Source: Microbacterium karelineae | Lineage (GTDB): Bacteria; Actinomycetota; Actinomycetes; Actinomycetales; Microbacteriaceae | Length of the DNA stretch: 64,000 nucleotides | Assembly (NCBI RefSeq): GCF_009745985.1 | Contig: NZ_WFIX01000179.1 | Coordinates: 1-64,000, forward strand | Direction: 5' to 3' | Shown: piece by piece, positions 12,020 to 22,260 of the stretch | Layout of the letters: every line of letters starts with the position of its first letter | Numbering within the stretch: the first letter of the stretch is position 1 | Notes under the pieces: model-generated | What the model was told of the DNA's origin: nothing | The model's input: only the letters and a program-made list of their open reading frames with translations | Database searches by the model: none | Program-made: the position numbers and the translations under genes

Positions 12020-12226
12020 ATGGGATTCGATGACCTGGTGAACAAGGGCAAGGAAGCCTTCGAACAGAACAAGGACAAGATCGACGACGCCCTGCACAGC
12101 GAGCAGGCGGAATCCATCAGCGACTCCGTCCTCGACAAGGGCGAGCAGCTCGCCGAGAAGGTCGGGCTGGGTGATCAGGCGGGCGACATCCGCGAGAACC
12201 TCGACGACAAGATCGGCAACGAGTAG
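12020..12226 (+). CDS. MT0933-type antitoxin-like small protein
   Basis: Protein of 68 residues, starting MGFDDLVNKGKEAF at the ATG after GAGGGGGC. It is highly charged and helical with repeated NKDKIDD / SDSVLDKGEQLAEKV / IRENLDDKIG segments, resembling the mycobacterial Rv0909/MT0933 antitoxin family. No toxin gene (Rv0910-like) is next to it, so a toxin-antitoxin role is not supported here; a stress or CsbD-like role is an alternative. It ends at a strong terminator. Confidence 0.55.
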   Translation: MGFDDLVNKGKEAFEQNKDKIDDALHSEQAESISDSVLDKGEQLAEKVGLGDQAGDIRENLDDKIGNE

Positions 12227-12240
12227 CACGACGGTCTCGG

Positions 12241-12275
12241 AGAGCCCCTTCCTGCGCCTCGCGGGAAGGGGCTCT
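12241..12275 (+). terminator. Terminator of small antitoxin-like gene
   Basis: A perfect 12-bp stem, AGAGCCCCTTCC (12241-12252) with 12264-12275, and an 11-base loop, 15 bases after the stop codon. It isolates the following ribosomal promoter from upstream transcription. Confidence 0.75.
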
Positions 12276-12697
12276 CTGCGTCTCGTCGAGAGGTTGCTGG
12301 GAGGTCGGTGCGCGAACGCCGGGATCCCCGGAAACACGCGCCCGACGGCGCGACACGCCCGGGTTGCATTGAGGGCCGCGCGCCTGGCAGAATAGACCAG
12401 TTCCACATTCCGATGCCTGCGCTGTGCGCGCATCGGATCACTGCACCGGCAGTGCACAGGCGGCGCCTCGAGCGTCCAGATCTGGGCCGCGGGCAGAGGA
12501 GCGAATCACATCCCACCGCATGACGGCTCGTCCGTCGTGCCGTGGGGCTGACATGTGAACAAGGCGCAGCGTCCTGCGACGCGGATCCTCACGGGTCTGC
12601 TCCGCGGCGGCGAACGGTGCCGACCCGAAGGGTGTCCGGAGGGTACGTGCGTCCAATGCCCATCGAGGTACGACGCGAGAAGAGAGTGAGCAGACAA
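12276..12697 (+). promoter_or_regulatory. Promoter and long leader of the S10 ribosomal operon
   Basis: About 420 bases without a supported gene precede rpsJ. The best promoter match is TTGCAT (12364-12369), 18 bases, then CAGAAT (12388-12393), which would give an untranslated leader of about 300 bases. A long leader before an S10 operon suggests post-transcriptional control as known for S10 operons elsewhere, but I see no conserved L4-binding hairpin I can name. A frame running into rpsJ from upstream lacks the composition of a real gene. Confidence 0.45.
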
Positions 12698-13006
12698 ATG
12701 GCGGGACAGAAGATCCGCATTCGCCTGAAGTCGTATGACCACGAGGTCATCGACACGTCGGCGCGCAAGATCGTCGACACCGTGACCCGCGCAGGTGCGC
12801 AGGTCGTGGGCCCGGTGCCCCTCCCGACGGAGAAGAACGTCGTGGCGGTCATCCGTTCGCCCCACAAGTACAAGGACAGCCGCGAGCACTTCGAGAAGCG
12901 CACGCACAAGCGCCTCATCGACATCGTCGACCCGACGCCGAAGGCCGTCGACTCGCTCATGCGACTCGACCTTCCGGCTGACGTCAACATCGAGATCAAG
13001 CTCTGA
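12698..13006 (+). CDS. rpsJ: 30S ribosomal protein S10
   Basis: Protein of 102 residues starting [19 protein letters not shown], with [10 protein letters not shown] and [11 protein letters not shown] at the end, the normal S10 sequence and length. S10 sits in the 30S head and also acts as NusE in antitermination. Start chosen from homologue alignment, with AGAAGAGAG upstream; the frame continues upstream without meaning. First gene of an uninterrupted rightward operon to rpsQ. Confidence 0.97.
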   Translation: MAGQKIRIRLKSYDHEVIDTSARKIVDTVTRAGAQVVGPVPLPTEKNVVAVIRSPHKYKDSREHFEKRTHKRLIDIVDPTPKAVDSLMRLDLPADVNIEIKL

Positions 13007-13014
13007 GGTGCGAC

Positions 13015-13674
13015 GTGGCTGACATCAACAACAAGATTTCGAAGGGCATGCTCGGCAAGAAGCTCGGCATGACCCAGGTCTGGAGCGAGGCCGGCAAGCT
13101 GGTCCCCGTCACGGTGATCGAGCTCGCGCCGAACGTCGTCACGCAGGTCCGCACCCCCGAGAAGGACGGCTACAACGCCGTTCAGATCGCGGGCGGCGAG
13201 ATCGACCCCCGCAAGGTCACCCAGCCCCTCACCGGCCACTTCCAGGCCGCGGGCGTGACGCCCCGTCGTCACGTCACCGAGGTCCGCACGGCTGACGCCG
13301 CGGACTACGAGGCCGGCCAGGAGATCACGGTCGACGGCACCTTCGAGGCCGGCCAGCTGGTCGACGTCGTCGGCACCAGCAAGGGCAAGGGCTTCGCGGG
13401 TGTGATGAAGCGTCACAACTTCGCGGGCGTGGGCGCATCGCACGGTGCGCACCGCAACCACCGCAAGCCCGGTTCGATCGGCGCCTCGGCGACCCCGAGC
13501 CGCGTCTTCAAGGGCACGCGCATGGCCGGCCGCATGGGCGGCGAGCGCGTGACCGTCCTCAACCTCACGGTGCACGCCGTCGACGCCGAGAAGGGTCTGC
13601 TGCTCGTCAAGGGCGCCGTCCCCGGTGCGCGCGGCCGCGTCGTGTACGTCCGCAACGCAGTGAAGGGGGCCTGA
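13015..13674 (+). CDS. rplC: 50S ribosomal protein L3
   Basis: Protein of 219 residues from a GTG start with GAGGTG 4 bases upstream. Diagnostic blocks are [41 protein letters not shown] and [13 protein letters not shown]3 is an early assembly protein next to the peptidyl-transferase centre. It follows rpsJ by eight bases. Confidence 0.97.
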   Translation: MADINNKISKGMLGKKLGMTQVWSEAGKLVPVTVIELAPNVVTQVRTPEKDGYNAVQIAGGEIDPRKVTQPLTGHFQAAGVTPRRHVTEVRTADAADYEAGQEITVDGTFEAGQLVDVVGTSKGKGFAGVMKRHNFAGVGASHGAHRNHRKPGSIGASATPSRVFKGTRMAGRMGGERVTVLNLTVHAVDAEKGLLLVKGAVPGARGRVVYVRNAVKGA

Positions 13675-13679
13675 GGCAG

Positions 13680-14336
13680 ATGGCTGACTCGACTCTCGTT
13701 CTCGACGTCCTGAGCACGGATGGCAAGAAGGTCGGCACGGTCGACCTCCCGGCCCACGTGTTCGACGTCAAGACGAACGTTCCGCTGATCCACCAGGTGG
13801 TCACCGCGCAGCTCGCGGCGGCTCGCCAGGGCACCCACTCGACGAAGCGTCGCGGTGAGGTCTCGGGTACGGGCGCCAAGCCGTTCAAGCAGAAGGGCAC
13901 CGGCCGCGCACGCCAGGGCTCGATCCGCCAGCCCGAGCACCGCGGCGGTGGCATCGTCCACGGCCCGAAGCCGCGCGACTACTCGCAGCGCACCCCCAAG
14001 AAGATGATCGCAGCCGCCGTCGCCGGTGTGCTCAGCGACCGCCTTCGCGGAGAGCGCATCCACGTGGTCGAGTCGTTCGGCGCCGAGGCGCCGTCGACCA
14101 AGGCCGCCGCGTCGTTCCTGGCCTCGTTCACGGCCAGCAAGAAGACGCTCGTCGTCATCGACCGCGACGACGAGATCGGCTACCTGAGCGTCCGCAACCT
14201 CGGCAACGTGCACGTCATCGTCGCCGACCAGGTCAACGCATACGACGTCGTCCGCAGCGATGACCTCGTCTTCACCAAGGCCGCCATCGACGCGTTCATC
14301 GCGATGAAGGCCGGCGCCAAGGAGGTCTCGGCATGA
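13680..14336 (+). CDS. rplD: 50S ribosomal protein L4
   Basis: Protein of 218 residues. The long L4 loop is recognisable in [27 protein letters not shown] and [15 protein letters not shown]; this loop reaches the nascent-chain tunnel. In other bacteria L4 represses its own S10 operon, and the long leader upstream would be the place for it here. Its stop overlaps the rplW ATG by four bases (ATGA). Confidence 0.97.
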   Translation: MADSTLVLDVLSTDGKKVGTVDLPAHVFDVKTNVPLIHQVVTAQLAAARQGTHSTKRRGEVSGTGAKPFKQKGTGRARQGSIRQPEHRGGGIVHGPKPRDYSQRTPKKMIAAAVAGVLSDRLRGERIHVVESFGAEAPSTKAAASFLASFTASKKTLVVIDRDDEIGYLSVRNLGNVHVIVADQVNAYDVVRSDDLVFTKAAIDAFIAMKAGAKEVSA

Positions 14337-14632
14337 CCGCGATCAACAAGGACCCGCGCGACATCATCTTCGCGCCGGTCGTCTCGGAGAAGAGCTACGG
14401 CCTGATCGACGAGGGCAAGTACACGTTCGTCGTGGACCCCCGCGCCAACAAGACCGAGATCAAGCTCGCCATCGAGAAGATCTTCGGTGTGAAGGTCGCC
14501 TCGGTGAACACCCTGAACCGTCAGGGCAAGTCCCGCCGCACCCGCTTCGGCACTGGCAAGCGCAAGGACACCAAGCGCGCCATCGTGACCCTCAAGTCGG
14601 GCACCATCGACATCTTCACGGCTGTCGCCTGA
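14333..14632 (+). CDS. rplW: 50S ribosomal protein L23
   Basis: Protein of 99 residues with [10 protein letters not shown] near the amino end and the [18 protein letters not shown] core. L23 lies at the tunnel exit and is the docking site for trigger factor and SRP. Start overlaps rplD (ATGA). Confidence 0.97.
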   Translation: MTAINKDPRDIIFAPVVSEKSYGLIDEGKYTFVVDPRANKTEIKLAIEKIFGVKVASVNTLNRQGKSRRTRFGTGKRKDTKRAIVTLKSGTIDIFTAVA

Positions 14633-14659
14633 TAGCTGGGAAGGACACAAGGAACGAAT

Positions 14660-15499
14660 ATGGCTATTCGCAACTACAAGCCCACGACCCCCGGTCGCCG
14701 CGGCTCGTCGGTGGCCGACTTCGCCGAGATCACGCGTTCGACGCCTGAGAAGTCGCTGCTCCGCCCGCTCACCAAGACGGGTGGCCGCAACAACCAGGGC
14801 CGCATCACGACGCGTCACATCGGCGGTGGCCACAAGCGCCAGTACCGCGTGATCGACTTCCGTCGCTCCGACAAGGACGGCATCGACGCGAAGGTCGCGC
14901 ACATCGAGTACGACCCGAACCGCACGGCGCGCATCGCGCTGCTGCACTTCGCCGACGGCACCAAGCGCTACATCCTCGCTCCGGCGAAGCTGAAGCAGGG
15001 CGACGTCGTCGAGTCGGGTCCCGGCGCCGACATCAAGCCCGGCAACAACCTCCCGATGCGCAACATCCCCACGGGTACGGTCATCCACAACGTGGAGCTC
15101 CGCCCCGGCGGCGGCGCCAAGATGGCTCGCTCGGCCGGCGCCTCGGTGCGTCTCGTCGCCAAGGACGGCCCCTACGCGCAGCTCCGCCTGCCGTCGGGCG
15201 AGGTCCGCAACGTCGACGCGCGCTGCCGCGCCACGATCGGCGAGGTCGGCAACGCCGAGCAGTCGAACATCAACTGGGGCAAGGCGGGCCGCAGCCGCTG
15301 GAAGGGCATCCGCCCGACCGTCCGCGGTGTCGTCATGAACCCGGTCGACCACCCCCACGGTGGTGGTGAGGGTCGCACGTCCGGTGGTCGTCACCCCGTC
15401 AGCCCCTGGGGCCAGGCAGAGGGCCGCACCCGCCACGCCAACAAGGAAAGCGACAAGTACATCGTGCGTCGTCGCACCTCGGGCAAGAAGCGCAAGTAG
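14660..15499 (+). CDS. rplB: 50S ribosomal protein L2
   Basis: Protein of 279 residues of standard length. It starts [18 protein letters not shown] and carries [17 protein letters not shown], and the highly conserved carboxy-terminal [16 protein letters not shown] whose histidine lies close to the peptidyl-transferase centre. A 27-base spacer with AAGGA separates it from rplW. Confidence 0.98.
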   Translation: MAIRNYKPTTPGRRGSSVADFAEITRSTPEKSLLRPLTKTGGRNNQGRITTRHIGGGHKRQYRVIDFRRSDKDGIDAKVAHIEYDPNRTARIALLHFADGTKRYILAPAKLKQGDVVESGPGADIKPGNNLPMRNIPTGTVIHNVELRPGGGAKMARSAGASVRLVAKDGPYAQLRLPSGEVRNVDARCRATIGEVGNAEQSNINWGKAGRSRWKGIRPTVRGVVMNPVDHPHGGGEGRTSGGRHPVSPWGQAEGRTRHANKESDKYIVRRRTSGKKRK

Positions 15500-15511
15500 G
15501 AGTTCAAGAAG

Positions 15512-15793
15512 ATGCCACGCAGTCTGAAGAAGGGCCCCTTCGTCGACGAGCACCTGCTTCGCAAGGTCGCCTCGCAGAACGAAGCGGGAACGAAGAACGT
15601 CATCAAGACCTGGTCGCGTCGTTCGATGATCGTGCCGGCCATGCTCGGCCACACGATCGCCGTCCACGACGGTCGCAAGCACATCCCCGTGTTCGTGACG
15701 GAGGCCATGGTCGGCCACAAGCTGGGCGAGTTCGCGCCCACCCGCACCTTCCGCGGCCATGAGAAGGACGACAAGAAGGGCCGTCGCCGCTGA
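15512..15793 (+). CDS. rpsS: 30S ribosomal protein S19
   Basis: Protein of 93 residues, starting [15 protein letters not shown], with [26 protein letters not shown] and [16 protein letters not shown]. It contacts the A-site tRNA side of the 30S head. Twelve bases after rplB. Confidence 0.98.
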   Translation: MPRSLKKGPFVDEHLLRKVASQNEAGTKNVIKTWSRRSMIVPAMLGHTIAVHDGRKHIPVFVTEAMVGHKLGEFAPTRTFRGHEKDDKKGRRR

Positions 15794-15818
15794 CGCGGCG
15801 GCGCAAGAGGAGAGAGAA

Positions 15819-16214
15819 ATGGTGGAGTCCATCGCACGCGTGCGACACATCCGCGTGACCCCTCAGAAGGCTCGTCGTGTCGTCGCTCTCATCAAGGGAA
15901 AGCAGGCCGATGAGGCCCTCGCGATCCTGAAGTTCGCCGCACAGGGTGCTTCGGAGCCGATCTACAAGCTCGTCGAGTCGGCGAAGGCCAACGCGCAGGT
16001 GAAGGCCGACGCCTCGGGCGAGTTCCTGAACGAGCAGGACCTGTTCGTCAAGAACGCCTTCGTGGACGAGGGGACGACGCTCAAGCGCTTCCGCCCCCGC
16101 GCCCAGGGTCGCGCCGACCAGATCAAGAAGCGCACGAGCCACATCACGGTCGTGCTCTCGACGCCCGAGACCGCCGATGCGGCCGCGGGCAGCAAGAAGA
16201 AGGCGAGCAAGTAA
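15819..16214 (+). CDS. rplV: 50S ribosomal protein L22
   Basis: Protein of 131 residues from the ATG at 15819, placed by AAGAGGAGAG upstream and by homologue starts ([21 protein letters not shown]); the frame is open further up but overlaps rpsS. The hairpin loop lining the exit tunnel is [21 protein letters not shown]. The last about 15 residues are a Lys/Ala-rich tail. The stop shares one base with the rpsC start (TAATG). Confidence 0.96.
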   Translation: MVESIARVRHIRVTPQKARRVVALIKGKQADEALAILKFAAQGASEPIYKLVESAKANAQVKADASGEFLNEQDLFVKNAFVDEGTTLKRFRPRAQGRADQIKKRTSHITVVLSTPETADAAAGSKKKASK

Positions 16215-16969
16215 TGGGACAGAAGATCAACCCTTACGGCTTCCGCCTCGGCATCACGACGGACCACACGTCGCGTTGGTTCGCCGACTCGACGAAGCCG
16301 GGCCAGCGTTACGCCGACTACGTTGCCGAAGACATCCGGATCCGCGAGCTTCTCCAGAAGAACCTCGACCGCGCCGGTGTCAGCCGCATCGACCTCGAGC
16401 GCACCCGCGACCGCGTCCGCGTCGACATCCACACCGCCCGCCCGGGCATCGTCATCGGGCGTCGTGGTGCGGAGGCCGAGCGGATCCGCAGCGAGCTCGA
16501 GAAGCTCACGGCGAAGCAGATCCAGCTGAACATCCTCGAGGTCAAGAACCCCGAGGCCGACGCGCAGCTCGTCGCGCAGGGCGTCGCGGAGCAGCTCGCT
16601 GCCCGCGTGGCGTTCCGTCGCGCGATGCGCAAGGGTCTGCAGGGCGCCATGCGCGCCGGCGCCAAGGGCGTCCGCATCCAGGTCTCCGGCCGCCTCGGCG
16701 GCGCCGAGATGAGCCGCACGGAGTTCTACCGCGAGGGTCGTGTGCCGCTGCACACGCTGCGCGCGAACATCGACTACGGCTTCTACGAGGCGAAGACCAC
16801 CTTCGGCCGCATCGGCGTGAAGGTCTGGGTCTACAAGGGCGACCTCACGAACAAGGAACTCGCTCGCGAGGAGGCTTCGAAGAAGCCCGCCCGCGATCGT
16901 GGTGGCCGTCGCGGACCCCGTCGTGGAGACGACGCCGCGAAGAAGGCCCCGGAAGGAGCAACGGCGTAA
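16214..16969 (+). CDS. rpsC: 30S ribosomal protein S3
   Basis: Protein of 251 residues. The amino end [14 protein letters not shown], the KH domain ([20 protein letters not shown]) and the carboxy half [19 protein letters not shown] identify S3, which forms part of the mRNA entry site and helicase. A basic Arg/Gly tail after residue 220 extends beyond the core, as is common in actinobacteria. One-base overlaps at both ends. Confidence 0.97.
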   Translation: MGQKINPYGFRLGITTDHTSRWFADSTKPGQRYADYVAEDIRIRELLQKNLDRAGVSRIDLERTRDRVRVDIHTARPGIVIGRRGAEAERIRSELEKLTAKQIQLNILEVKNPEADAQLVAQGVAEQLAARVAFRRAMRKGLQGAMRAGAKGVRIQVSGRLGGAEMSRTEFYREGRVPLHTLRANIDYGFYEAKTTFGRIGVKVWVYKGDLTNKELAREEASKKPARDRGGRRGPRRGDDAAKKAPEGATA

Positions 16970-17388
16970 TGCTGATCCCCCGCAAGGTCAAGTTCCGCAA
17001 GCAGCACCACCCGAAGCGTTCGGGCCAGGCGACGGGCGGCACCAAGGTGTCGTTCGGCGAGTACGGGATCCAGGCGCTCACCCCCGCGTACGTGACGAAC
17101 CGTCAGATCGAGGCAGCTCGTATCGCCATGACGCGTCACATCAAGCGCGGCGGCAAGGTGTGGATCAACGTCTACCCCGACCGTCCCCTCACGAAGAAGC
17201 CCGCCGAGGTCCGCATGGGCTCCGGTAAGGGTTCGCCGGAGTGGTGGGTCTCCAACGTCAAGCCGGGTCGCGTCCTCTTCGAGGTCGCGGGCGTGAGCGA
17301 GGAGCTCGCCAAGGGCGCGCTCACCCGGGCAATGCACAAGCTGCCGCTCAAGGCACGCATCATCAAGCGCGAGGAGGGCGACGCGTAA
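16969..17388 (+). CDS. rplP: 50S ribosomal protein L16
   Basis: Protein of 139 residues, starting [15 protein letters not shown], with [22 protein letters not shown] and [20 protein letters not shown]16 helps position tRNA in the A site. Its ATG shares a base with the rpsC stop and its stop shares a base with the rpmC ATG. Confidence 0.97.
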   Translation: MLIPRKVKFRKQHHPKRSGQATGGTKVSFGEYGIQALTPAYVTNRQIEAARIAMTRHIKRGGKVWINVYPDRPLTKKPAEVRMGSGKGSPEWWVSNVKPGRVLFEVAGVSEELAKGALTRAMHKLPLKARIIKREEGDA

Positions 17389-17693
17389 TGGCGATCGGCA
17401 CCAAGGAGCTCGCCACCACCGAGCTCGACACGTTCGAAGACCAGCGCCTCGTCGAGGAGCTGCGCAAGGCCAAGGAAGAGCTGTTCAACCTGCGCTTCCA
17501 GTCCGCCACCGGCCAGCTGGAGAGCCACGGTCGCATCCGCGCCGTGAAGCGCGACATCGCGCGCCTCTACACGGTCATCCGCGAGCGCGAGCTCGGGATC
17601 CGTGCGACGCCGGCCCCTGTCGAGAAGAAGGCCAAGAAGAGCAAGGCGAAGAAGGCCGATGAGGCCGCTGTCGCCGAGGGAGAGGCTGAGTGA
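17388..17693 (+). CDS. rpmC: 50S ribosomal protein L29, extended
   Basis: Protein of 101 residues. The L29 coiled-coil core (about residues 10-70; [25 protein letters not shown] and [20 protein letters not shown]) is followed by a Lys/Ala then Ala/Glu-rich tail of about 25 residues beyond the usual length. L29 sits beside L23 at the tunnel exit. One-base overlap with rplP. Confidence 0.95.
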   Translation: MAIGTKELATTELDTFEDQRLVEELRKAKEELFNLRFQSATGQLESHGRIRAVKRDIARLYTVIRERELGIRATPAPVEKKAKKSKAKKADEAAVAEGEAE

Positions 17694-17977
17694 TGGCCAG
17701 CGATAACAAGACGGAGGCGACCGTCGAGCGCGGTTACCGCAAGTCCGTTCGCGGCTACGTCGTGAGCGACAAGATGGACAAGACCATCGTCGTCGAGGTC
17801 GAGGACCACGTGAAGCACCCGCTCTACGGCAAGGTCCTCCGCCGCACGAAGAAGCTGAAGGCCCACGACGAGCAGAACACCGCCGGCATCGGCGACCTCG
17901 TCGTGATCAACGAGACCCGTCCGACCAGCGCCACGAAGCGCTGGCGCCTGGTCGAGATCGTCGAGAGGGCCAAGTAA
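17693..17977 (+). CDS. rpsQ: 30S ribosomal protein S17
   Basis: Protein of 94 residues from the ATG sharing one base with the rpmC stop; a GTG three bases upstream is also possible. [25 protein letters not shown] and [19 protein letters not shown] are the S17 blocks. It is an early-assembly protein of the 30S body and the last gene of the S10 group before a 29-base spacer. Confidence 0.96.
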   Translation: MASDNKTEATVERGYRKSVRGYVVSDKMDKTIVVEVEDHVKHPLYGKVLRRTKKLKAHDEQNTAGIGDLVVINETRPTSATKRWRLVEIVERAK

Positions 17978-18006
17978 GCCCTCGGGCTCGCTTGAAGGAG
18001 TAACCA

Positions 18007-18375
18007 GTGATTCAGAACGAATCCCGCCTCAAGGTCGCCGACAACTCCGGCGCGAAGGAGCTGCTCACGATCCGCGTTCTCGGTGGTTCCAACCGCCGTT
18101 ACGCGGGCGTGGGCGACACCATCGTCGCGACGGTCAAGGACGCGATCCCCGGCGGCAACGTCAAGAAGGGCGACGTCGTCAAGGCGGTCGTCGTCCGCAC
18201 CGTGAAGCAGACGCGCCGCGACGACGGCTCGTACATCAAGTTCGACGAGAACGCCGCCGTGATCCTGAAGAGCGACGGGGAGCCCCGCGGCACCCGCATC
18301 TTCGGCCCGGTCGGCCGCGAGCTTCGTGACCGCAAGTTCATGAAGATCGTCTCGCTCGCCCCGGAGGTGCTGTAA
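18007..18375 (+). CDS. rplN: 50S ribosomal protein L14
   Basis: Protein of 122 residues, exactly the family length, from a GTG start with GAAGGAG upstream. It begins [19 protein letters not shown] and contains [17 protein letters not shown] and [14 protein letters not shown]. It contacts the 30S subunit at an inter-subunit bridge. First gene of the spc group, with no clear separate promoter. Confidence 0.97.
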   Translation: MIQNESRLKVADNSGAKELLTIRVLGGSNRRYAGVGDTIVATVKDAIPGGNVKKGDVVKAVVVRTVKQTRRDDGSYIKFDENAAVILKSDGEPRGTRIFGPVGRELRDRKFMKIVSLAPEVL

Positions 18376-18378
18376 CCC

Positions 18379-18750
18379 ATGGCCAAGATCAAGAAGGGCG
18401 ACCTCGTCCAGGTGATCTCGGGCGCCACCCAGGAGCGCGGCGGAGACCGCGGCAAGCAGGGCAAGGTGCTCGAGGTCATCGGCAGCCGCGTGGTCGTCGA
18501 GGGCGTCAACTACATCACCAAGCACAACCGCGTCGGTCAGACGCAGCGCGGCACCAAGACCGGTGGCATCGAGACCTACGAGGCCCCGATCCACGTGTCG
18601 AACGTCGCGGTCGTCGACCCCGAGACCAAGAAGCCGACCCGCGTGGGCTACCGCGTGGAGGAGCAGGTCAAGGACGGCGTCAAGAAGACCGTGCGTGTGC
18701 GCGTCGCCAAGGGTTCGGGCAAGGACATCCCCGATCCCAAGGGAAAGTAA
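18379..18750 (+). CDS. rplX: 50S ribosomal protein L24
   Basis: Protein of 123 residues. The KOW motif ([27 protein letters not shown]) opens the protein, followed by [36 protein letters not shown]24 initiates 50S assembly near the tunnel exit. Three bases after rplN. Confidence 0.97.
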   Translation: MAKIKKGDLVQVISGATQERGGDRGKQGKVLEVIGSRVVVEGVNYITKHNRVGQTQRGTKTGGIETYEAPIHVSNVAVVDPETKKPTRVGYRVEEQVKDGVKKTVRVRVAKGSGKDIPDPKGK

Positions 18751-18760
18751 GGGTTATCAG

Positions 18761-19342
18761 ATGAGCACGGACACCGCCGCGCAGGCTGGCCGAATCCAGC
18801 CGCGCCTGAAGCAGGTCTACCGGAACGAGATCCGCCAGAAGCTGCAGGACGAGTTCGGCTATGCCAACGTCATGCAGGTTCCCGGCGTCGTGAAGGTCGT
18901 CGTCAACTCGGGTGTCGGCGAGGCCGCTCGCGACAGCAAGGTGATCGAGGGTGCGGTCGCTGACCTCACCGCGATCACCGGCCAGAAGCCCGTCGTCACG
19001 AAGGCGAAGAAGTCGATCGCGCAGTTCAAGCTGCGCGAGGGGCAGCCCATCGGCACGCACGTCACCCTCCGCGGTGACCGCGCGTGGGAGTTCCTCGACC
19101 GCCTCGTGTCGCTCGCGCTTCCCCGCATCCGCGACTTCCGCGGCCTGTCGCCGAAGCAGTTCGACGGCACGGGGAACTACACGTTCGGCGTGACGGAGCA
19201 GTCGATCTTCCACGAGATCGATCAGGACAAGATCGACCGCGTGCGCGGCTTCGACATCACGGTCGTCACGACCGCGAAGACGGATGACGAGGGGCGCGCT
19301 CTGCTGACGCACCTCGGCTTCCCGTTCGTCAAGGACGCCTGA
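18761..19342 (+). CDS. rplE: 50S ribosomal protein L5
   Basis: Protein of 193 residues from the ATG at 18761. Core blocks are [39 protein letters not shown] and [29 protein letters not shown]5 binds 5S rRNA and the P-site tRNA elbow. The amino end is about ten residues longer than in short homologues. rpsN, which follows rplE in many bacteria, is absent here. Confidence 0.97.
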   Translation: MSTDTAAQAGRIQPRLKQVYRNEIRQKLQDEFGYANVMQVPGVVKVVVNSGVGEAARDSKVIEGAVADLTAITGQKPVVTKAKKSIAQFKLREGQPIGTHVTLRGDRAWEFLDRLVSLALPRIRDFRGLSPKQFDGTGNYTFGVTEQSIFHEIDQDKIDRVRGFDITVVTTAKTDDEGRALLTHLGFPFVKDA

Positions 19343-19376
19343 GCGGATCCGTCCACTCAGGGAAAACGCTGAGGAT

Positions 19377-19403
19377 GCCGGGCTCGGTTTGGCCGAGCCC
19401 GGC
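19377..19403 (+). terminator. Hairpin in rplE-rpsH spacer
   Basis: A perfect 11-bp stem, GCCGGGCTCGG (19377-19387) with 19393-19403, and a 5-base loop lies in the 156-base spacer where rpsN would stand. There is no T tract; it may reduce read-through or mark an mRNA processing site. I found no convincing promoter after it. Confidence 0.55.
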
Positions 19404-19498
19404 TCCTTGGCGGACAATCGAATATTGGCTATCCACGTCGTGGAAGGTCGTCTGTCGTGTAACGGCAGCCGAAACCTCATGAACAAAGGACAACTCAT

Positions 19499-19897
19499 AT
19501 GACCATGACAGACCCGGTCGCAGATCTGCTGACCCGTCTGCGCAACGCGAACTCGGCGCACCACGACCAGGTGTCGCTGCCGTCGAGCAAGCTCAAGAAG
19601 AACATCGCCGAGATGCTCGAGCGCGAGGGCTACATCGCCGGGTGGGAAGAGACCGACGCACGCGTCGGCAAGACCCTCACCCTGACGCTCAAGTACGGCA
19701 CCAAGCGCGAGCGCTCCATCTCGGGCCTCAAGCGCGTGTCGAAGCCCGGTCTTCGCGTGTACGCGAAGTCGAACGAGCTCCCCAAGGTGCTCGGCGGCCT
19801 CGGTGTCGCCATCCTGTCCACCTCCAGCGGTCTCCTCACGGACCGTCAGGCCGAGCAGAAGGGCGTGGGCGGGGAAGTTCTCGCCTACGTGTGGTGA
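19499..19897 (+). CDS. rpsH: 30S ribosomal protein S8
   Basis: Protein of 132 residues. AAAGGA at 19485-19490 fits the ATG at 19499; an ATG two codons later would give the more usual [15 protein letters not shown] start. [29 protein letters not shown] and [21 protein letters not shown] are diagnostic. S8 binds 16S rRNA and represses the spc operon in other bacteria. Confidence 0.97.
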   Translation: MTMTDPVADLLTRLRNANSAHHDQVSLPSSKLKKNIAEMLEREGYIAGWEETDARVGKTLTLTLKYGTKRERSISGLKRVSKPGLRVYAKSNELPKVLGGLGVAILSTSSGLLTDRQAEQKGVGGEVLAYVW

Positions 19898-19903
19898 TCG
19901 ACG

Positions 19904-20440
19904 ATGTCGCGTATCGGCAAGCTTCCCATTGACATCCCCGCCGGCGTCGAGGTGAAGATCGACGGCCAGGACGTCTCGGTCAAGGGCGCGAAGGGCGAGC
20001 TCTCGCTCACCGTCGCCCGCCCGATCGAGGTCAAGGTCGAGGAGAACCAGATTCTCGTCACCCGCCCGGACGACGAGCGCGAGTCGCGTGCACTGCACGG
20101 CCTGACCCGCACTCTCATCAACAACAACATCATCGGCGTCACGCAGGGCTACTCCAAGGGCCTCGAGATCGTCGGCACGGGTTACCGCGTGCAGCAGAAG
20201 GGCTCGAACCTCGAGCTCGCTCTCGGCTTCTCGCACCCCGTCGTCGTCGAGCCGCCGGCCGGAATCACGTTCGCGGTCGAGGGCAACACGAAGATCACCG
20301 TCAACGGCATCTCCAAGCAGGCCGTCGGCGAGTGCGCCGCCAACATCCGCAAGATCCGCAAGCCCGAGCCGTACAAGGGCAAGGGCGTGCGCTACGCCGG
20401 CGAGCAGGTCCGCCGCAAGGCCGGAAAGGCTGGTAAGTAA
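19904..20440 (+). CDS. rplF: 50S ribosomal protein L6
   Basis: Protein of 178 residues, starting [17 protein letters not shown], with [33 protein letters not shown] and the carboxy-terminal [16 protein letters not shown]. It lies near the sarcin-ricin loop and factor-binding site. Six bases after rpsH. Confidence 0.98.
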   Translation: MSRIGKLPIDIPAGVEVKIDGQDVSVKGAKGELSLTVARPIEVKVEENQILVTRPDDERESRALHGLTRTLINNNIIGVTQGYSKGLEIVGTGYRVQQKGSNLELALGFSHPVVVEPPAGITFAVEGNTKITVNGISKQAVGECAANIRKIRKPEPYKGKGVRYAGEQVRRKAGKAGK

Positions 20441-20442
20441 TC

Positions 20443-20802
20443 ATGGCTGTGAAGTCGAAGTCTGCCGCGCGCTCGCGTCGCCACGCTCGCCTTCGCAAGA
20501 AGGTCGTGGGATCCGCGGAGCGCCCCCGTCTCGTCGTGACGCGCTCGGCGCGCCACGTCTTCGTGCAGGTCATCGACGACGCGCAGGGCCACACGCTGGC
20601 CTCCGCGTCGACCCTCGAGACCGAGCTCCGCTCGGCCGAGTCCGACAAGACCGCCAAGGCGCGCAAGGTCGGCGAGCTCGTCGCTGAGCGTGCCAAGGCT
20701 GCGGGTGTCGACACCGTCGTGTTCGACCGTGGAGGCAACCGCTACGCCGGTCGCGTCGCGGCCATCGCCGACGGCGCCCGCGAAGGAGGGCTGAGCCTGT
20801 GA
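20443..20802 (+). CDS. rplR: 50S ribosomal protein L18
   Basis: Protein of 119 residues. [34 protein letters not shown] and [28 protein letters not shown] identify L18, a 5S rRNA-binding protein. Two bases after rplF; the stop overlaps the rpsE GTG by four bases. Confidence 0.97.
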   Translation: MAVKSKSAARSRRHARLRKKVVGSAERPRLVVTRSARHVFVQVIDDAQGHTLASASTLETELRSAESDKTAKARKVGELVAERAKAAGVDTVVFDRGGNRYAGRVAAIADGAREGGLSL

Positions 20803-21497
20803 GTGACAACAAGGAGACCGAAGTGACCACCGAAGCCGGTCAGACCGCGCCCGCCGAGGCGGCGCAGACCGAGCAGCGCCAGGAGCAGCGTCAGGACCGC
20901 CGCGGCGGCGGACGCGGCGGGCGCGGCGACCGTCGGGGCAACGACCGCGGTCGTGGCAACGACAGCCAGTTCCTGGAGCGCGTCGTCACGATCAACCGCG
21001 TGTCGAAGGTCGTCAAGGGTGGTCGTCGCTTCAGCTTCACCGCTCTCGTCGTCGTCGGCGACGGTGACGGACTCGTGGGCGTCGGCTACGGCAAGGCCCG
21101 CGAGGTCCCCCTCGCGATCTCGAAGGGCGTCGAGGAGGCGAAGCGCAACTTCTTCCGCGTTCCGCGCTCGGGCCAGTCGATCCCGCACCCCGTGCAGGGC
21201 GAGGCGGCGGCCGGTGTCGTCATGCTCCGTCCCGCATCGGCCGGTACCGGTGTGATCGCCGGTGGTCCGGTTCGTGCGGTCCTCGAGTGCGCGGGCATCC
21301 ACGACGTGCTGTCGAAGTCGCTCGGCTCGTCGAACACGCTGAACATCGTGCACGCGACGGTCACGGCGCTGAAGCAGCTCGAGGAGCCGCGCGCGGTCGC
21401 CGCGCGTCGTGGCCTCGAGTTCGATCAGGTCGCCCCGGCGCGTCTGGTCCGTGCGGAGGCCGAGGCCGCCGCCGCTACTGCGAAGGCAGGTGCCTGA
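20799..21497 (+). CDS. rpsE: 30S ribosomal protein S5 with RGG-rich extension
   Basis: Protein of 232 residues. The S5 core ([30 protein letters not shown]-like and [26 protein letters not shown]) starts near residue 60. Before it is a Glu/Gln then Arg/Gly/Asp-rich extension with [20 protein letters not shown]. Such disordered extensions occur in other actinobacterial S5 proteins and may bind RNA. The GTG at 20799 is preceded by AAGGAGG. Confidence 0.95.
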   Translation: MSDNKETEVTTEAGQTAPAEAAQTEQRQEQRQDRRGGGRGGRGDRRGNDRGRGNDSQFLERVVTINRVSKVVKGGRRFSFTALVVVGDGDGLVGVGYGKAREVPLAISKGVEEAKRNFFRVPRSGQSIPHPVQGEAAAGVVMLRPASAGTGVIAGGPVRAVLECAGIHDVLSKSLGSSNTLNIVHATVTALKQLEEPRAVAARRGLEFDQVAPARLVRAEAEAAAATAKAGA

Positions 21498-21682
21498 TGG
21501 CCGCGCGTCTGAAGGTCACGCAGATCAAGTCCAAGGTGAGCGAGAAGCAGAACCAGCGTCACACGCTGCGCAGCCTCGGTCTCAAGCGCATCGGCGACGC
21601 GGTTGTCCGCCCCGACGACGCGCAGACCCGCGGCTACGTCCGTGCGGTCGCTCACCTCGTCAAGGTTGAGGAGATCGACTGA
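21497..21682 (+). CDS. rpmD: 50S ribosomal protein L30
   Basis: Protein of 61 residues, the usual L30 length, starting [20 protein letters not shown], with [17 protein letters not shown]. One-base overlaps with the rpsE stop and the rplO start. Confidence 0.96.
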   Translation: MAARLKVTQIKSKVSEKQNQRHTLRSLGLKRIGDAVVRPDDAQTRGYVRAVAHLVKVEEID

Positions 21683-22140
21683 TGGCTGAGAACACCGAGC
21701 GCCCCGGGGTGCTGAAGGCTCACCACCTCCGTCCGGTCCCTGGTGCCAACACCGCGAAGACCCGCAAGGGCCGTGGTGAGGGTTCGAAGGGCAAGACCGC
21801 TGGTCGCGGCACGAAGGGCACGCGCGCCCGCAACACGGTGCGCGTGGGCTTCGAGGGTGGCCAGATGCCGCTGCACATGCGGGCTCCGAAGCTTCGCGGC
21901 TTCAAGAACCCGTTCCGCACCGAGTACCAGGTCGTCAACCTCGGGAAGATCGCCGAGGCGTTCCCCGAGGGCGGCGACATCACCTCCGACGTCCTCGTGG
22001 CGAAGGGGCTCGTGCGCAAGAACTCGCTCGTCAAGGTGCTCGGAGATGGCGACATCTCCGTGGCCCTGAACGTCTCCGTCGACAAGGTGTCGGCGTCGGC
22101 GAAGGCCAAGATCGAGGCCGCGGGCGGTTCGATCAAGTAA
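21682..22140 (+). CDS. rplO: 50S ribosomal protein L15
   Basis: Protein of 152 residues with [45 protein letters not shown], the unmistakable L15 amino half. A late-assembly 50S protein. Last ribosomal gene before a strong terminator and secY. Confidence 0.97.
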   Translation: MAENTERPGVLKAHHLRPVPGANTAKTRKGRGEGSKGKTAGRGTKGTRARNTVRVGFEGGQMPLHMRAPKLRGFKNPFRTEYQVVNLGKIAEAFPEGGDITSDVLVAKGLVRKNSLVKVLGDGDISVALNVSVDKVSASAKAKIEAAGGSIK

Positions 22141-22165
22141 CGCGCTGTCGCGCGTCGACACCGGA

Positions 22166-22196
22166 GGGCCGGGAGCGAAGAGCTCCCGGCCCTTTT
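22166..22196 (+). terminator. Intrinsic terminator between rplO and secY
   Basis: GGGCCGGGAGC (22166-22176) pairs perfectly with 22182-22192 around a 5-base loop and is followed directly by TTTT. This is the most classical intrinsic terminator in the window and implies that secY has its own promoter; TAGTGT at 22201-22206 is a possible -10 but I see no matching -35. Confidence 0.85.
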
Positions 22197-22260
22197 CGGC
22201 TAGTGTGGTGGCTGGTGTGCGCTCTCGCGCGGTCACCATCCGTTTCTGGGAGGCAGTTTC

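Noticed and set aside
12020-12226. Toxin-antitoxin locus
   Set aside because: The small protein resembles an MT0933 antitoxin but no toxin-like gene is adjacent on either side.
12542-12697. Extension of rpsJ 52 codons upstream
   Set aside because: S10 is about 102 residues with start [10 protein letters not shown]; the extension has no homologue-like sequence and lies in the leader.
19404-19498. Internal promoter before rpsH
   Set aside because: TTGGCT (19425) and TGTAAC (19458) are 27 bases apart, too far for a normal promoter.
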